From UBA6345 sp045577635 (GTDB taxonomy: Bacteria > Bacillota > Clostridia > Christensenellales > UBA1242): a stretch of 61,199 nt of DNA. Each line of letters starts with the position of its first letter. Position 1 is the first letter of the stretch. Location: the NCBI GenBank assembly GCA_045577635.1, contig JAZNIS010000101.1, forward strand, positions 1 to 61,199. Direction: 5' to 3'. The notes under the pieces were generated by a model. It did no database searches. It was given only the letters and a program-made list of their open reading frames with translations, and had not been told where the DNA came from. Shown here in pieces: positions 1 through 7,773 of this stretch. A program made the translations under genes and the position numbers.

Positions 1-154
1 CCGCTTCGGCAAGGTCTTTGCGGTGAAAGCCGATGCTGCCTATTGGTTTGCCGTTCTCTTTGAGGCACACGGCAAAGGTGTCGGGCGCAGACAGCACCGT
101 GCGGATGATCTCTCGGCTGTTCTCCACGCTCGTGTGGGGCGGCCAACCTGCGGG
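1..154 (-). other. Fragment of a GNAT (RimJ-type) N-acetyltransferase in GC-rich foreign DNA
   Basis: Bases 154 down to 1 on the minus strand translate to PAGWPPHTSVENS, then REIIRTVL, DTFAVCLKE and GKPIGSIGFHRKDLAE. This is the recognisable middle of a GNAT acetyltransferase: the AGWxPH segment followed by the IGSIG strand of the acetyl-CoA fold. The N-terminal part of the domain is missing and is replaced in frame by the AT-rich secreted protein. G+C is about 60% here against roughly 20-30% immediately beyond, and codon choice changes at the same point (GTG, CTG, GCG, CGC appear). A cytoplasmic acetyltransferase fused to a secreted repeat protein makes no biological sense, so I read this as a contig-end misjoin rather than a gene of this organism. 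Confidence 0.75.
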
Positions 155-3046
155 GTTGTTTAATCTAACATCAATATTGTTAATATATTCGCTAAATTGT
201 AAAATTGTTTTAATTCCAAAAGTGTTAATTGCAAATGTGTGGTTGCTTGCTGTAAAGTTTGCAAAATTACCTAAACTTAATTCTCTAATTAATTTAGTTA
301 AATCAAGTTGGTTAACAATTTCGGTTAAATCTGTTTGATTGATGTTAACATTTAAAGTTTCTGTAATAAATTGAATAACATTGTTAAGTTCGTTTTTACC
401 TGCTTTAATGTTAAGGTCATCAACCGAAACAAAGAATTGTGAATTGTAGTAATTTATTTTTACTGTTGCACCATTAATGTTTGTTTGTAGCCATAATTGA
501 ATTTCTGGATTATATGCCACTTTAAAGTTAAAGTTTAAAGCATAGTTGTTAATAATTAAGTAAGCCGAACCTTCTAATTTATTTGCAGTAACGGTGTTAA
601 TAACACTTTCAGCAAATGGTAGTAGGTTAACAATGTTTTCGTAGTATGGTAATAAAACAATTTCTGGTTTGTTGTTTGTAAGTTCAATGTTTGCAACTAA
701 ATTATTATAAGTTAAGTTAATGCTATTTAATTTATAATTTTCAGTTGTTAAAATAGCTGTTACATCATTATAAGTAATTTCAAAATTATTGTTTGTTAGT
801 TTTAGGTTTAATCCTTCTAAACTGTTAGGTAATTCAAAATTGCTTAATGTTTTTGTTGTTTCATTAATAACTGTTGCAAAATCAACACCAAAGTTTGTTT
901 CAATAAACTTAATAACCTTATCTGTGTCGTTTAAGTTAAATTTTAAATTTAGTCCGTCAATTTCTAAATAAACGGTGTTGTTTAAAATTTTTATAATAAT
1001 GGTTTTTCCTAAAACAGTTGTTTTTAGTTCGCCACTTAAATCGTATGAGTTATTAATTGTTTCTAAACCAATAAAACCATTTAAGTTATAGTTGTTAAAG
1101 GTTAGTGTTGTGTTAAAGTAGAATTTTCCGTTTTTAACATAACCAATTAAATTAGTAACTGTTTGGTAAATTGTGTTAACCGAAACGAATTTATCTTGGT
1201 TAATGTTTAGTGTTAATGGTTCGTTGTTTGAATTTAGTGTTACAGCAAAATTAATTTGTTCTGTTTCAAATGTGAAACCATTAATTAAATCGTTATGTAA
1301 AATTGTTGTTTTAAATTTATTTAATATGGTTATGTTTAAACCATTTTCTGTTCTTGCAAATTCTGAAATTAATAAAGTTGTTTGGTTAAGTAATCCGTTA
1401 ATTGTTTGTGTAATTTCTTCCTTATTAATTTCTGGTTTGTTTGCTTCAAGTTTTTTAGTAACAAAATTTAATAAAGTTTCTAAATTTTCTTTTTCACAAA
1501 CAATGTTTATATCCATAAAGCTTAAATAAATGTTGTTGTTTTCAAGTTTTATGTTAATTTCTTCATTTAAAATTTCAGTTGTGAATTCGGCTGTTAAACC
1601 ATTATTAATGTAAATATTGTAGTTAATTGTTGTTGGTTTGTTGTTAACATCAAATTCAATTGTTCCGTAGTGATGATTTAGTTTAATTGTGTTAAGTAAA
1701 GCGGTAATTGTTGGTAAACTATTGTAAATATCAACATAATTTTCTTCTGGTTGAGTAAGTTTAATTTCAGTTATAGGTGCTACATTAAGTTTTGCAGTTG
1801 CACCAAAACCGTTAAACATAATGTTTTCAAATTCGTCGCCATTAAAGGTAAATGTTAATTCACACATATCTCTAATAACAATGTTATAAACACCATCTTT
1901 AAATTCAAATTTTTCTAAAATTCCTAAATCGGTGTTGTTTATATCAAGGTTTTCAATGGTTAAATCTTCGCTATCAATATCTAGTGTTTGAACACCTGTC
2001 ATTACAGGAAGCAACTTGTTAAGTGGTAAGTTAATTCCTAATTTTTCCATTAGAACTGCCAATTCGCCAATTCTAGTTAAATCTGCTTTTACAAAAATGT
2101 TTTCATATTCAACATATAAAACCGAATTAATTAAGGTTAAATTTAAAGGATTATTATTAATAACAGTGTTAAAGTTTACATTATAATTTTCTAAATCTAA
2201 AACTAAATTTCCGTTAAAATCTATATCGTTATAGTTAAATTGTAGGTTAACAGCTAATTTATTTTTGCTAATAAATTTACCTAAACCTTCAACCAAATTA
2301 AACACATGTGTTAAATCAATATGATTGTTTGTTGGTTCAAGCACTGTGCAATTTTCTGGGTAGGTTACATTTGCACTCACTTTAAAAGTGATGCCTTCCA
2401 AAGTTGTTTTTGGTAAAGAAATTTTCTTAATGTTATAGTTTAAATCGCAACCAACAGTTGCATTTCCCAAACCAGGAACATAAACCGAAAGGTTTGTACC
2501 TGTTTCTGTTTTTGTTTCAGTTATGTTATTTAGTAAACCCATCATGCTGTTCATGTCTAAATTAGCCATGTCTAATCCCATATCAGGAATTTCAACATTT
2601 AACATGGTTAGCATTTGACTAATGGTTTCCATTAAATTATTAGTTGTAATTTTATAGTAACCATTTAACATAGAAACATAAACTGTGTCATTTATGTATG
2701 TAAAATCAATATCTGTTAAAGTTTGGTTAATATCTACGGTTAAAGTTCCGTTAACTGCAACATTTTCAAATCCTTTACTTAAATCTACTGTAACATTTAA
2801 AAGTAGGTTAATAGGATTTTCATTAATCACCAAATTAACTGTGGCATCAACATTCATACCGTCTAGGGTTGTAATGTTATCTATGATGTAGGTTAGTGGT
2901 GAATCTGTTGTGGTTGAAGACATATTGCCACCAACCGAAACAGTTTTGTTTGTTGCTGCTGTTGGGTTTGAAATAAGAACCACCCCGAAGGCAGTTGAAA
3001 AGGTTATTAAAATGTAAGTCATAAAGTACATTAAAAATCTTTTCAT
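1..3046 (-). CDS. Large secreted protein of ~190-residue repeated modules (3' end off window / chimeric)
   Basis: I read this frame codon by codon on the minus strand from the ATG at 3046 to base 1 and found no stop, so at least 1,015 codons are open. The N-terminus (MKRFLMYFMTY, then a hydrophobic stretch to about residue 28, then NPTAATNK) looks like a signal peptide, without a lipobox. The rest is Asn/Thr/Leu/Ile-rich and reads as beta-strand pairs separated by amphipathic helices. A motif of the type (I/V)-Y-(V/L)-(S/E) recurs with its aromatic residue at about 123, 311, 507, 693 and 872, giving five divergent modules of about 180-196 residues. No family was recognised; the modules faintly recall LolA/LppX-like lipid-carrier folds, which is only a guess. 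It starts 27 bases after the upstream gene, with GGAG about 15 bases before the ATG, so it is probably the last gene of the 4772-to-left operon. From about base 154 leftward the frame encodes foreign GC-rich sequence, so the true C-terminus is unknown. Confidence 0.75.
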   Translation of the reverse strand, partial: MKRFLMYFMTYILITFSTAFGVVLISNPTAATNKTVSVGGNMSSTTTDSPLTYIIDNITTLDGMNVDATVNLVINENPINLLLNVTVDLSKGFENVAVNGTLTVDINQTLTDIDFTYINDTVYVSMLNGYYKITTNNLMETISQMLTMLNVEIPDMGLDMANLDMNSMMGLLNNITETKTETGTNLSVYVPGLGNATVGCDLNYNIKKISLPKTTLEGITFKVSANVTYPENCTVLEPTNNHIDLTHVFNLVEGLGKFISKNKLAVNLQFNYNDIDFNGNLVLDLENYNVNFNTVINNNPLNLTLINSVLYVEYENIFVKADLTRIGELAVLMEKLGINLPLNKLLPVMTGVQTLDIDSEDLTIENLDINNTDLGILEKFEFKDGVYNIVIRDMCELTFTFNGDEFENIMFNGFGATAKLNVAPITEIKLTQPEENYVDIYNSLPTITALLNTIKLNHHYGTIEFDVNNKPTTINYNIYINNGLTAEFTTEILNEEINIKLENNNIYLSFMDINIVCEKENLETLLNFVTKKLEANKPEINKEEITQTINGLLNQTTLLISEFARTENGLNITILNKFKTTILHNDLINGFTFETEQINFAVTLNSNNEPLTLNINQDKFVSVNTIYQTVTNLIGYVKNGKFYFNTTLTFNNYNLNGFIGLETINNSYDLSGELKTTVLGKTIIIKILNNTVYLEIDGLNLKFNLNDTDKVIKFIETNFGVDFATVINETTKTLSNFELPNSLEGLNLKLTNNNFEITYNDVTAILTTENYKLNSINLTYNNLVANIELTNNKPEIVLLPYYENIVNLLPFAESVINTVTANKLEGSAYLIINNYALNFNFKVAYNPEIQLWLQTNINGATVKINYYNSQFFVSVDDLNIKAGKNELNNVIQFITETLNVNINQTDLTEIVNQLDLTKLIRELSLGNFANFTASNHTFAINTFGIKTILQFSEYINNIDVRLNNPAGWPPHTSVENSREIIRTVLSAPDTFAVCLKENGKPIGSIGFHRKDLAEA
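400..2760 (-). repeat. Five divergent ~190-residue protein modules
   Basis: Within the large secreted protein a short motif recurs: TVYVS at residues 121-125, VLYVE at 309-313, NIYLS around 507, TVYLE around 693 and FFVSV around 872. Each is followed about 10 residues on by a (K/V)-x-x-L/(I) stretch and then a helical segment (for example LMETISQML, IGELAVLMEKL, LETLLNFVTKKL, VIKFIETNF, VIQFITETL). Spacings between successive aromatic positions are 188, 196, 186 and 179 residues. The regular spacing is seen directly; common ancestry of the modules is inferred. Confidence 0.55.
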
Positions 3047-3073
3047 TTATGTATTTACTAACTCCTAAAAATT

Positions 3074-4036
3074 TTATCTGTGTTCTGGTAATGTTACAGG
3101 TTTGTTTATTTCAAATTTTAAACTTAAAGTTCCTGTGCATTTTGGTTTTAATCCTGCATAAACTACACGATAGTTTTCAACAGTTGAATATTCCACAAAA
3201 TTCCAATTTTCATCAATAACAAAAGTTAGTGTTATATCCGAAAAAGTTGGATAGTCGGAAAGGTCACCTGTGGTTTTAACTTCCTTAATATAGTTTAAAA
3301 CAGAAGAAATAGGGTCTAATTTAATAGTGAACTTATAGGTTTTAATTCCGTTAGTTGTTGTTTCGGTTATTTCCGAACTTTCTTTAACTGTTTTAGAAGA
3401 AATTATATAAGGAATAACCTTATTAGGAAGTCCACCCATTTTATCTAAACATTCTGCTGTGGTTATTTCACTTTTTGACCCTGTCCAATCTGCATGGGTT
3501 GGTGTAACATTGTTACCTTTAATGTTGTTTATTAATTTTGCATCTTTTTTCATAGTGAAACAATCAGCAACAGTAATCATTGAACTTTTACTAATTTTTT
3601 CTGCCATATAGGTTGTTCCGTCAAAGTGTTTAGCACTGTAAACGGTTTGCTTAACAACAGTATCAACTGCTCCTTCGCCATAAGCTGTGTAGGAATTTGC
3701 ATGTTCTAGGTTATATTCTGCAAGTGCAAAGTTTTCGTAAGTGGTAAGTGATTTTGGTGAAACCCCTTTGCTTTTTGCAATTGAAACCCAATTTGATTTT
3801 GTGTCATCGGTAATTTTATTTGTTTTGGTTGCCTTTTTAAAGGTGTCGTTAATATCGTCTAGCAAAGATTCTTGTGAAAGTCCAGAATAATCTACACCTG
3901 TGCTTAAAAAAGCATATGAATACCAACTTCCTAAAAATAAACCTGTTCCAATTCCAATAATTCCAACTAGAAAAAAGTTTAATATGTTTCGTTTTCGGCT
4001 AATTGCCTTTCTTTGTTTTTGTTGTTCTGTTGCCAT
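3074..4036 (-). CDS. Single-pass membrane protein of unknown function
   Basis: A 320-residue protein with a basic cytoplasmic N-terminus (KQRKAISRKRN) followed by one transmembrane segment at about residues 17-44 and a roughly 275-residue outside domain with no motif I recognise. There is no lipobox, so it should remain anchored by the N-terminal helix. The ectodomain is Lys/Thr/Ser-rich, contains three Cys, and ends in alternating hydrophobic residues suggesting a beta-rich C-terminal half. The start ATG lies 1 base after the stop of the RAYT-like gene, implying translational coupling, and the large secreted modular protein follows 27 bases downstream. The context suggests a cell-surface role with that protein, which is inference only. 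Confidence 0.7.
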   Translation of the reverse strand: MATEQQKQRKAISRKRNILNFFLVGIIGIGTGLFLGSWYSYAFLSTGVDYSGLSQESLLDDINDTFKKATKTNKITDDTKSNWVSIAKSKGVSPKSLTTYENFALAEYNLEHANSYTAYGEGAVDTVVKQTVYSAKHFDGTTYMAEKISKSSMITVADCFTMKKDAKLINNIKGNNVTPTHADWTGSKSEITTAECLDKMGGLPNKVIPYIISSKTVKESSEITETTTNGIKTYKFTIKLDPISSVLNYIKEVKTTGDLSDYPTFSDITLTFVIDENWNFVEYSTVENYRVVYAGLKPKCTGTLSLKFEINKPVTLPEHR

Positions 4037-4037
4037 A

Positions 4038-4772
4038 TTAATTTTCCTCGTTTTGGTCTTGTTTTTTAGTAAGTTTCCAAAGTAATCTTAATGGCAAACT
4101 TGTAATTCGGGCAATTTGACGAGCAGATGCTGAAGTTTTTTGAATTATTTCATCAAGTAATGTTTTTAATTTATTTTGTGGTAATGCAGTAAGTTCGTTA
4201 ATAGGCATAATTTCTTGTGTAATGTAATTAAGCAAATCAACATCTTTTATTTTTGTTTTAACAATTTTACTTTTTAAAGTTTCTGGGTTGTTTCGGTGAA
4301 TAACTGCAATTTCAAAATTTTCTTTTGAACCATAAAATTGTTTAGCACATTCTAAATTTAAATAAATATTTGAAAAATAATCGTTTACACTGTTAAATTC
4401 ATTATTAGATAGATTATGAACATCATAAACCATATCCCAAACATCTTTAACAGAGTGAGCAGGTAAACTAACAAATCTATCTTTAAAAACTTTGCCGTTT
4501 CGGTTATGAAACAAATTGTATTTGCTAACAAAACTAACAACAATTTTTCGCATTGTTGTATCTATTGCTGTGTCGCAATCATATAACACAAACGAAAGTA
4601 TTTCATCGGTTAAGTTGTAAGCTAAAAACTTGTAACTTAAAACTTCGTTATACTTTTTAACTGTTTCTAAAAACAATTGTTTGTCGTGGCTATTAAATTT
4701 TATATCTTGGTTAGCTTTTAGTAAAATTGTGTATGAATTAATTTCACTAATTTGTCTTGCTTTTCTAGCCAT
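4038..4772 (-). CDS. RAYT/Y1-transposase-like protein lacking the HUH motif
   Basis: This 244-residue protein follows the layout of REP-associated tyrosine transposases (Y1_Tnp, IS200-like): an N-terminal MARKAR opening, a first strand (SYTILLKAN), a DKQLFLETV helix, the strand YKFLAYNL, then MRKIVVSFVSKYN and GKVFKDRF, and a C-terminal helix-turn-helix-like end (SARQIARITSLPLRLLWKL). In active family members the strand after the AY(C/x)LM segment is NHxHLL. Here it is TDEILSFVL (about residues 55-63), so both metal-binding histidines are absent. A tyrosine at about 116 sits where the catalytic Tyr would be expected, but without the HUH pair DNA cleavage is unlikely. I infer a domesticated DNA-binding protein, perhaps a regulator. 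It is the first gene of its operon, behind a strong promoter at 4802-4830. Confidence 0.7.
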   Translation of the reverse strand: MARKARQISEINSYTILLKANQDIKFNSHDKQLFLETVKKYNEVLSYKFLAYNLTDEILSFVLYDCDTAIDTTMRKIVVSFVSKYNLFHNRNGKVFKDRFVSLPAHSVKDVWDMVYDVHNLSNNEFNSVNDYFSNIYLNLECAKQFYGSKENFEIAVIHRNNPETLKSKIVKTKIKDVDLLNYITQEIMPINELTALPQNKLKTLLDEIIQKTSASARQIARITSLPLRLLWKLTKKQDQNEEN

Positions 4773-4801
4773 TTTACCTACCTTTAATTTTTAACATCAT
4801 A

Positions 4802-4830
4802 ATTATACATTCAAAAAAAACACAAGTCAA
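4802..4830 (-). promoter_or_regulatory. Sigma-A promoter for the RAYT-like operon
   Basis: On the minus strand TTGACT (4830-4825) is followed by a 17-base spacer and TATAAT (4807-4802). Transcription should start near 4795, leaving a leader of about 23 bases that contains the GGTAGG-type ribosome binding site of the gene starting at 4772. Confidence 0.75.
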
Positions 4831-4840
4831 TAAAAATTTT

Positions 4841-4863
4841 GAAGAAGTGTCCCCTTGCAACGG
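4841..4863. repeat. Possible REP-type palindrome remnant
   Basis: The string AAGTGTCCCC at 4845-4854 is far more G+C-rich than the surrounding intergenic DNA and resembles one arm of the GGGGACACTT...AAGTGTCCCC palindromes that I recall from Bacillota genomes near RAYT-type genes. Only one arm is visible and no matching arm lies nearby. Its place directly upstream of a RAYT-like gene is the reason for recording it. Confidence 0.3.
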
Positions 4864-4922
4864 AAATTTTTATATAAATATAAAAATGTTAAAAAATATA
4901 ATTTTTTGCAATAATTTTTACA

Positions 4923-4951
4923 TTGACTAAATAGAAATAAAATAGTAAAAT
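4923..4951 (+). promoter_or_regulatory. Sigma-A promoter for the zinc-ribbon gene
   Basis: TTGACT (4923-4928), 17-base spacer, TAAAAT (4946-4951). The start would be near 4958 and the ribosome binding site AAAGGAAAAGG lies just before the ATG at 4984. It is divergent from the minus-strand promoter at 4802-4830. Confidence 0.7.
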
Positions 4952-4983
4952 TTTTATGTAATTATTAAAGGAAAAGGTTTTAT

Positions 4984-5286
4984 ATGAAAATTTTAAAGTG
5001 TCCTAGTTGTGGAGCAAATGTTAAAGAAAATAAATCGGTTTGCGAATATTGTGGCTGTGTTTTTGAAATAAATGATAATAAACAAAAAACAGTTAAACAA
5101 CCAGAAGTTGAACAACAAGTAAAACCTGAAATTTTTAATGAAACAACAAAACAAGAAATAGGTGATTTAACTTCCAACATTGAAAAGCTTAGTTGGGGAA
5201 TAATTTGTGTAATATTTATTATTTGCTGGCCGGTTGGTTTGTTTTTCACAATAATAAAACTTAATAAAGATGAAAATAAACAGTAG
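4984..5286 (+). CDS. Small zinc-ribbon membrane protein
   Basis: A 100-residue protein beginning with a classic zinc ribbon: CPSCG at residues 6-10 and CEYCG at about 21-25, four cysteines in two CxxC knuckles. A hydrophilic Lys/Gln/Glu-rich linker follows, and then one transmembrane segment (about residues 71-92, WGIICVIFIICWPVGLFF). This is the common layout of small zinc-ribbon domain membrane proteins in Clostridia, whose function is generally not known. It has its own promoter upstream and a terminator whose left arm contains its stop codon, so it is a single-gene transcription unit. Confidence 0.75.
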   Translation: MKILKCPSCGANVKENKSVCEYCGCVFEINDNKQKTVKQPEVEQQVKPEIFNETTKQEIGDLTSNIEKLSWGIICVIFIICWPVGLFFTIIKLNKDENKQ

Positions 5287-5308
5287 GTTAAAACCTATTG
5301 TTTTTTTT
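5281..5308 (+). terminator. Intrinsic terminator overlapping the zinc-ribbon stop codon
   Basis: Left arm CAGTAGGTT (5281-5289) pairs with AACCTATTG (5292-5300, one G-T pair; the innermost pair is probably open), followed by eight T. The TAG stop codon at 5284-5286 lies inside the stem. Confidence 0.8.
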
Positions 5309-5377
5309 GTTGTGTTGCAAAGTTCTATTTTTTTTACTTGTCCCATAAACTATTAAAAATGTAAATGGGGGAAAAGT

Positions 5378-6853
5378 ATGAAGAAATTAGTGGCACTATT
5401 TTTTTGTGCTGTAACCATTCTTTGTGGGTGTGCCGATACAAAATTAAATGTTGAAAAACAAAGTAAACATTTAAACACTTACGAAATGGAATTAACTTTT
5501 AACGAAGATAAAACTTTGCTTGGCAAACAAAAGTTAGAATACACAAATAACACAGATACAAATTTAACTTATTTGGCTTTTCATTTATATCCAAAAGCTT
5601 TTGCTGAAGGTGCAACACATAAACCTGTTAGCGAACTTAATAAAGATAAAGCATACCCTAATGGTGTTGATTATGGAGATATAGATATTTTATCGGCAAC
5701 GGTAAAAAACGAAAAAACTGATTTTAGTTTTGATGGTGCAGATAACAACATTTTAAAGGTTGGATTAATTAATGAACTAGAACCAAAAGAAAAAACAATA
5801 GTTGAACTTGAATATAAGGTTTATGTTCCAAATATTAATCACAGGTTTGGTTATGGAAATTCAGCAATTAATCTTGCAAACTTTTATCCAATTGTTGCAG
5901 TTTTTGAAAATGGTGATTTTGTTTGTGATCCATATAGTTCAAACGGCGATCCTTTTTATTCGGAGTGTTCTAATTATAAAGTTAACTTAACAGTAAATAA
6001 AAAATATAAAGTTGCAAGTACAGGAGTTCAGGAAAAAGTTGATGAACAAGATGAAACAAAAACATATTATATAACAGCAAAAACTGTTAGGGATTTTGCT
6101 GTTGTGCTATCTGACAAATTTGAAGTTGCAACCGAAACAGTTGAAGATACAACAATAAATTATTATTACTATGATGACATTGATTACAAGTTGAATTTGC
6201 AGGTGGGTGTGGATGCTGTAAAAACTTTTAACAGATTGTTTGGAAAGTATCCTTACAAAACATTAAGTATAGTAAAAACAAACTTTGTTCATGGTGGAAT
6301 GGAATATCCAAATTTGGTTTATATTTCCGATGAAACAAAGGGGGCAGATTTTCAAAATGTTATAGTGCACGAAGTTGCACATCAGTGGTGGTATTCGGTT
6401 GTTGGTAGTAATGCTGTAAAGTATCCGTGGTTAGATGAAGGGTTAACCGAATATTCAACAGTGCTGTTTTACGAAGAGAATTTGGACTATGGAATTAATG
6501 CCGAGGAAATAATAAAAAACTCAAATAATAGTTATGTAACTTTTATTGATTTATATGAAGAAGTGTTGGGAAAAGTTGATACAACCATGACTAGAAGTTT
6601 GCATGAGTATTCAACAGAACCAGAATATGTTTATATGACTTATGTTAAAGGACTATTACTTTTTGACAATTTGTGTAAACTTGTTGGCAGAAACAAGTTT
6701 ATTGAATGTTTACAAAAATATTATTTAGATAATGCTTTTAAAAATGTTTCACCACAAACATTTATTAAAAATATGGAAAAAGTTTGCAATAGGGAACTTG
6801 AAAGTTATATTAACACTTGGTTAAACGGTAAGGTTGTAATTGTTAATATTTAA
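5378..6853 (+). CDS. M1-family-like metallopeptidase lipoprotein
   Basis: A 491-residue lipoprotein: basic start MKKLVALFF, hydrophobic stretch, lipobox ILCGC with the lipidated Cys at about residue 19. The N-terminal half is beta-rich, as in M1 aminopeptidases. The gluzincin site is intact: HEVAHQWW with H331, E332 and H335, and a second glutamate in WLDEGLTEYS (E354), which is the HExxH-18-E spacing of family M1. A helical domain follows. It should act outside the membrane on peptides, with the substrate unknown. The strong ribosome binding site AATGGGGGAAAAG precedes the ATG. It follows the zinc-ribbon terminator, so it is transcribed separately from that gene. Length is shorter than classical PepN (about 850) and fits the compact bacterial M1-like lipoproteins. 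Confidence 0.88.
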   Translation: MKKLVALFFCAVTILCGCADTKLNVEKQSKHLNTYEMELTFNEDKTLLGKQKLEYTNNTDTNLTYLAFHLYPKAFAEGATHKPVSELNKDKAYPNGVDYGDIDILSATVKNEKTDFSFDGADNNILKVGLINELEPKEKTIVELEYKVYVPNINHRFGYGNSAINLANFYPIVAVFENGDFVCDPYSSNGDPFYSECSNYKVNLTVNKKYKVASTGVQEKVDEQDETKTYYITAKTVRDFAVVLSDKFEVATETVEDTTINYYYYDDIDYKLNLQVGVDAVKTFNRLFGKYPYKTLSIVKTNFVHGGMEYPNLVYISDETKGADFQNVIVHEVAHQWWYSVVGSNAVKYPWLDEGLTEYSTVLFYEENLDYGINAEEIIKNSNNSYVTFIDLYEEVLGKVDTTMTRSLHEYSTEPEYVYMTYVKGLLLFDNLCKLVGRNKFIECLQKYYLDNAFKNVSPQTFIKNMEKVCNRELESYINTWLNGKVVIVNI

Positions 6854-6885
6854 TAAAAATTTTACTGTGTTTTTTAATGGTTAAG

Positions 6886-6914
6886 TTGCCATAATTTATT
6901 TGCTATGTTAAACT
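6886..6914 (+). promoter_or_regulatory. Possible sigma-A promoter for walJ-htrA
   Basis: TTGCCA (6886-6891), 17-base spacer, TAAACT (6909-6914), 25 bases before the walJ ATG. The -10 box departs from consensus, so this is a moderate call. Confidence 0.4.
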
Positions 6915-6939
6915 AATTTTGTTTTAAGGAAAACAATAA

Positions 6940-7734
6940 ATGGTTAAAGTTGTAACACTATCTAGTTCTAGCAAGGGCAATTCAGTTTTAATTGTTGGCG
7001 AAAAAACTAACCTATTAATTGATGCTGGAATTAATTTAAAAACCTTAATAGAAAAGTTAACTTTGCTTAAAGTTGAACCAAGTTCAATTACTGCAATTTT
7101 ATCAACTCACGAACACTCCGATCATTCAAAATCGGTGGGTGCTTTTATTCGCAAATTTGGTTCAATGTTGTATTGCCATGCCGATGGAAAAGCTGCCATG
7201 CTTGAAAAAATTGGCAATGTGGATGAAAGGAAAATTGTTTCATTTTTTGATAATGAATTTTCTATTGGTGAGTTTTTAATTAAAAGTTTTAAACTTCCAC
7301 ACGATTCATCTAGTTGTGTTGGTTTTAGGTTTACAGCTGATCAAAACAGCTTTGCCTATGCAACCGATTTGGGTTTTGCTAGTGAAGAAACTATTAGTAA
7401 TTTAAAAAATTGCAAACTTGTAATTTTAGAAAGTAATCATGATGAAAAAATGTTAATAAACAATGTTAATTATTCGCCACAACTTAAATCTCGTATTTTA
7501 AGTAGAAGGGGACATTTAAGCAACATGGCTAGTGCAAAAGTTGTTTGCACTCTGGCTGAAAACAATGTTAAACAAGTGGTGCTTGCACATTTAAGCCCAG
7601 AAAACAACACACCCGAACTTTGCTATAACACTGTGTGTGAATATTTGTTGGCAATGGGTATAACTCCTGGGGTTAATATAAAAATTGATGTTGCACCAAG
7701 TCAAACCTTAGGAACAGTTTTTGTGTTGAAATAG
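6940..7734 (+). CDS. walJ: WalJ/YycJ-type metallo-beta-lactamase-fold hydrolase
   Basis: A 264-residue MBL-fold protein with the YycJ signature. The N-terminus is LSSSSKGNSVLI, then LLIDAGIN, and the metal-binding STHEHSDH motif around residues 55-62, followed by LPHDSSSCVGF, a YATDLGF metal-ligand strand, ESNHD, a GHLSN segment and a final VVLAHLS strand. In Bacillus the homologue sits downstream of walRK and is linked to coordinating cell division with replication; here walRK are not in the window. The htrA-like gene starts 40 bases after its stop with no terminator between them, and rlmH lies further downstream, which reproduces the Bacillus yycJ-yyxA-rlmH order with an insertion. Confidence 0.92.
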   Translation: MVKVVTLSSSSKGNSVLIVGEKTNLLIDAGINLKTLIEKLTLLKVEPSSITAILSTHEHSDHSKSVGAFIRKFGSMLYCHADGKAAMLEKIGNVDERKIVSFFDNEFSIGEFLIKSFKLPHDSSSCVGFRFTADQNSFAYATDLGFASEETISNLKNCKLVILESNHDEKMLINNVNYSPQLKSRILSRRGHLSNMASAKVVCTLAENNVKQVVLAHLSPENNTPELCYNTVCEYLLAMGITPGVNIKIDVAPSQTLGTVFVLK

Positions 7735-7773
7735 AGTAGTAATAATTTATAAAAAATAAAACAACCTAATTAT

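Noticed and set aside
33..338. Plus-strand open frame over the first bases
   Set aside because: It spans the chimeric junction and is the shadow of the minus-strand secreted-protein/GNAT frame; the product has no recognisable features.
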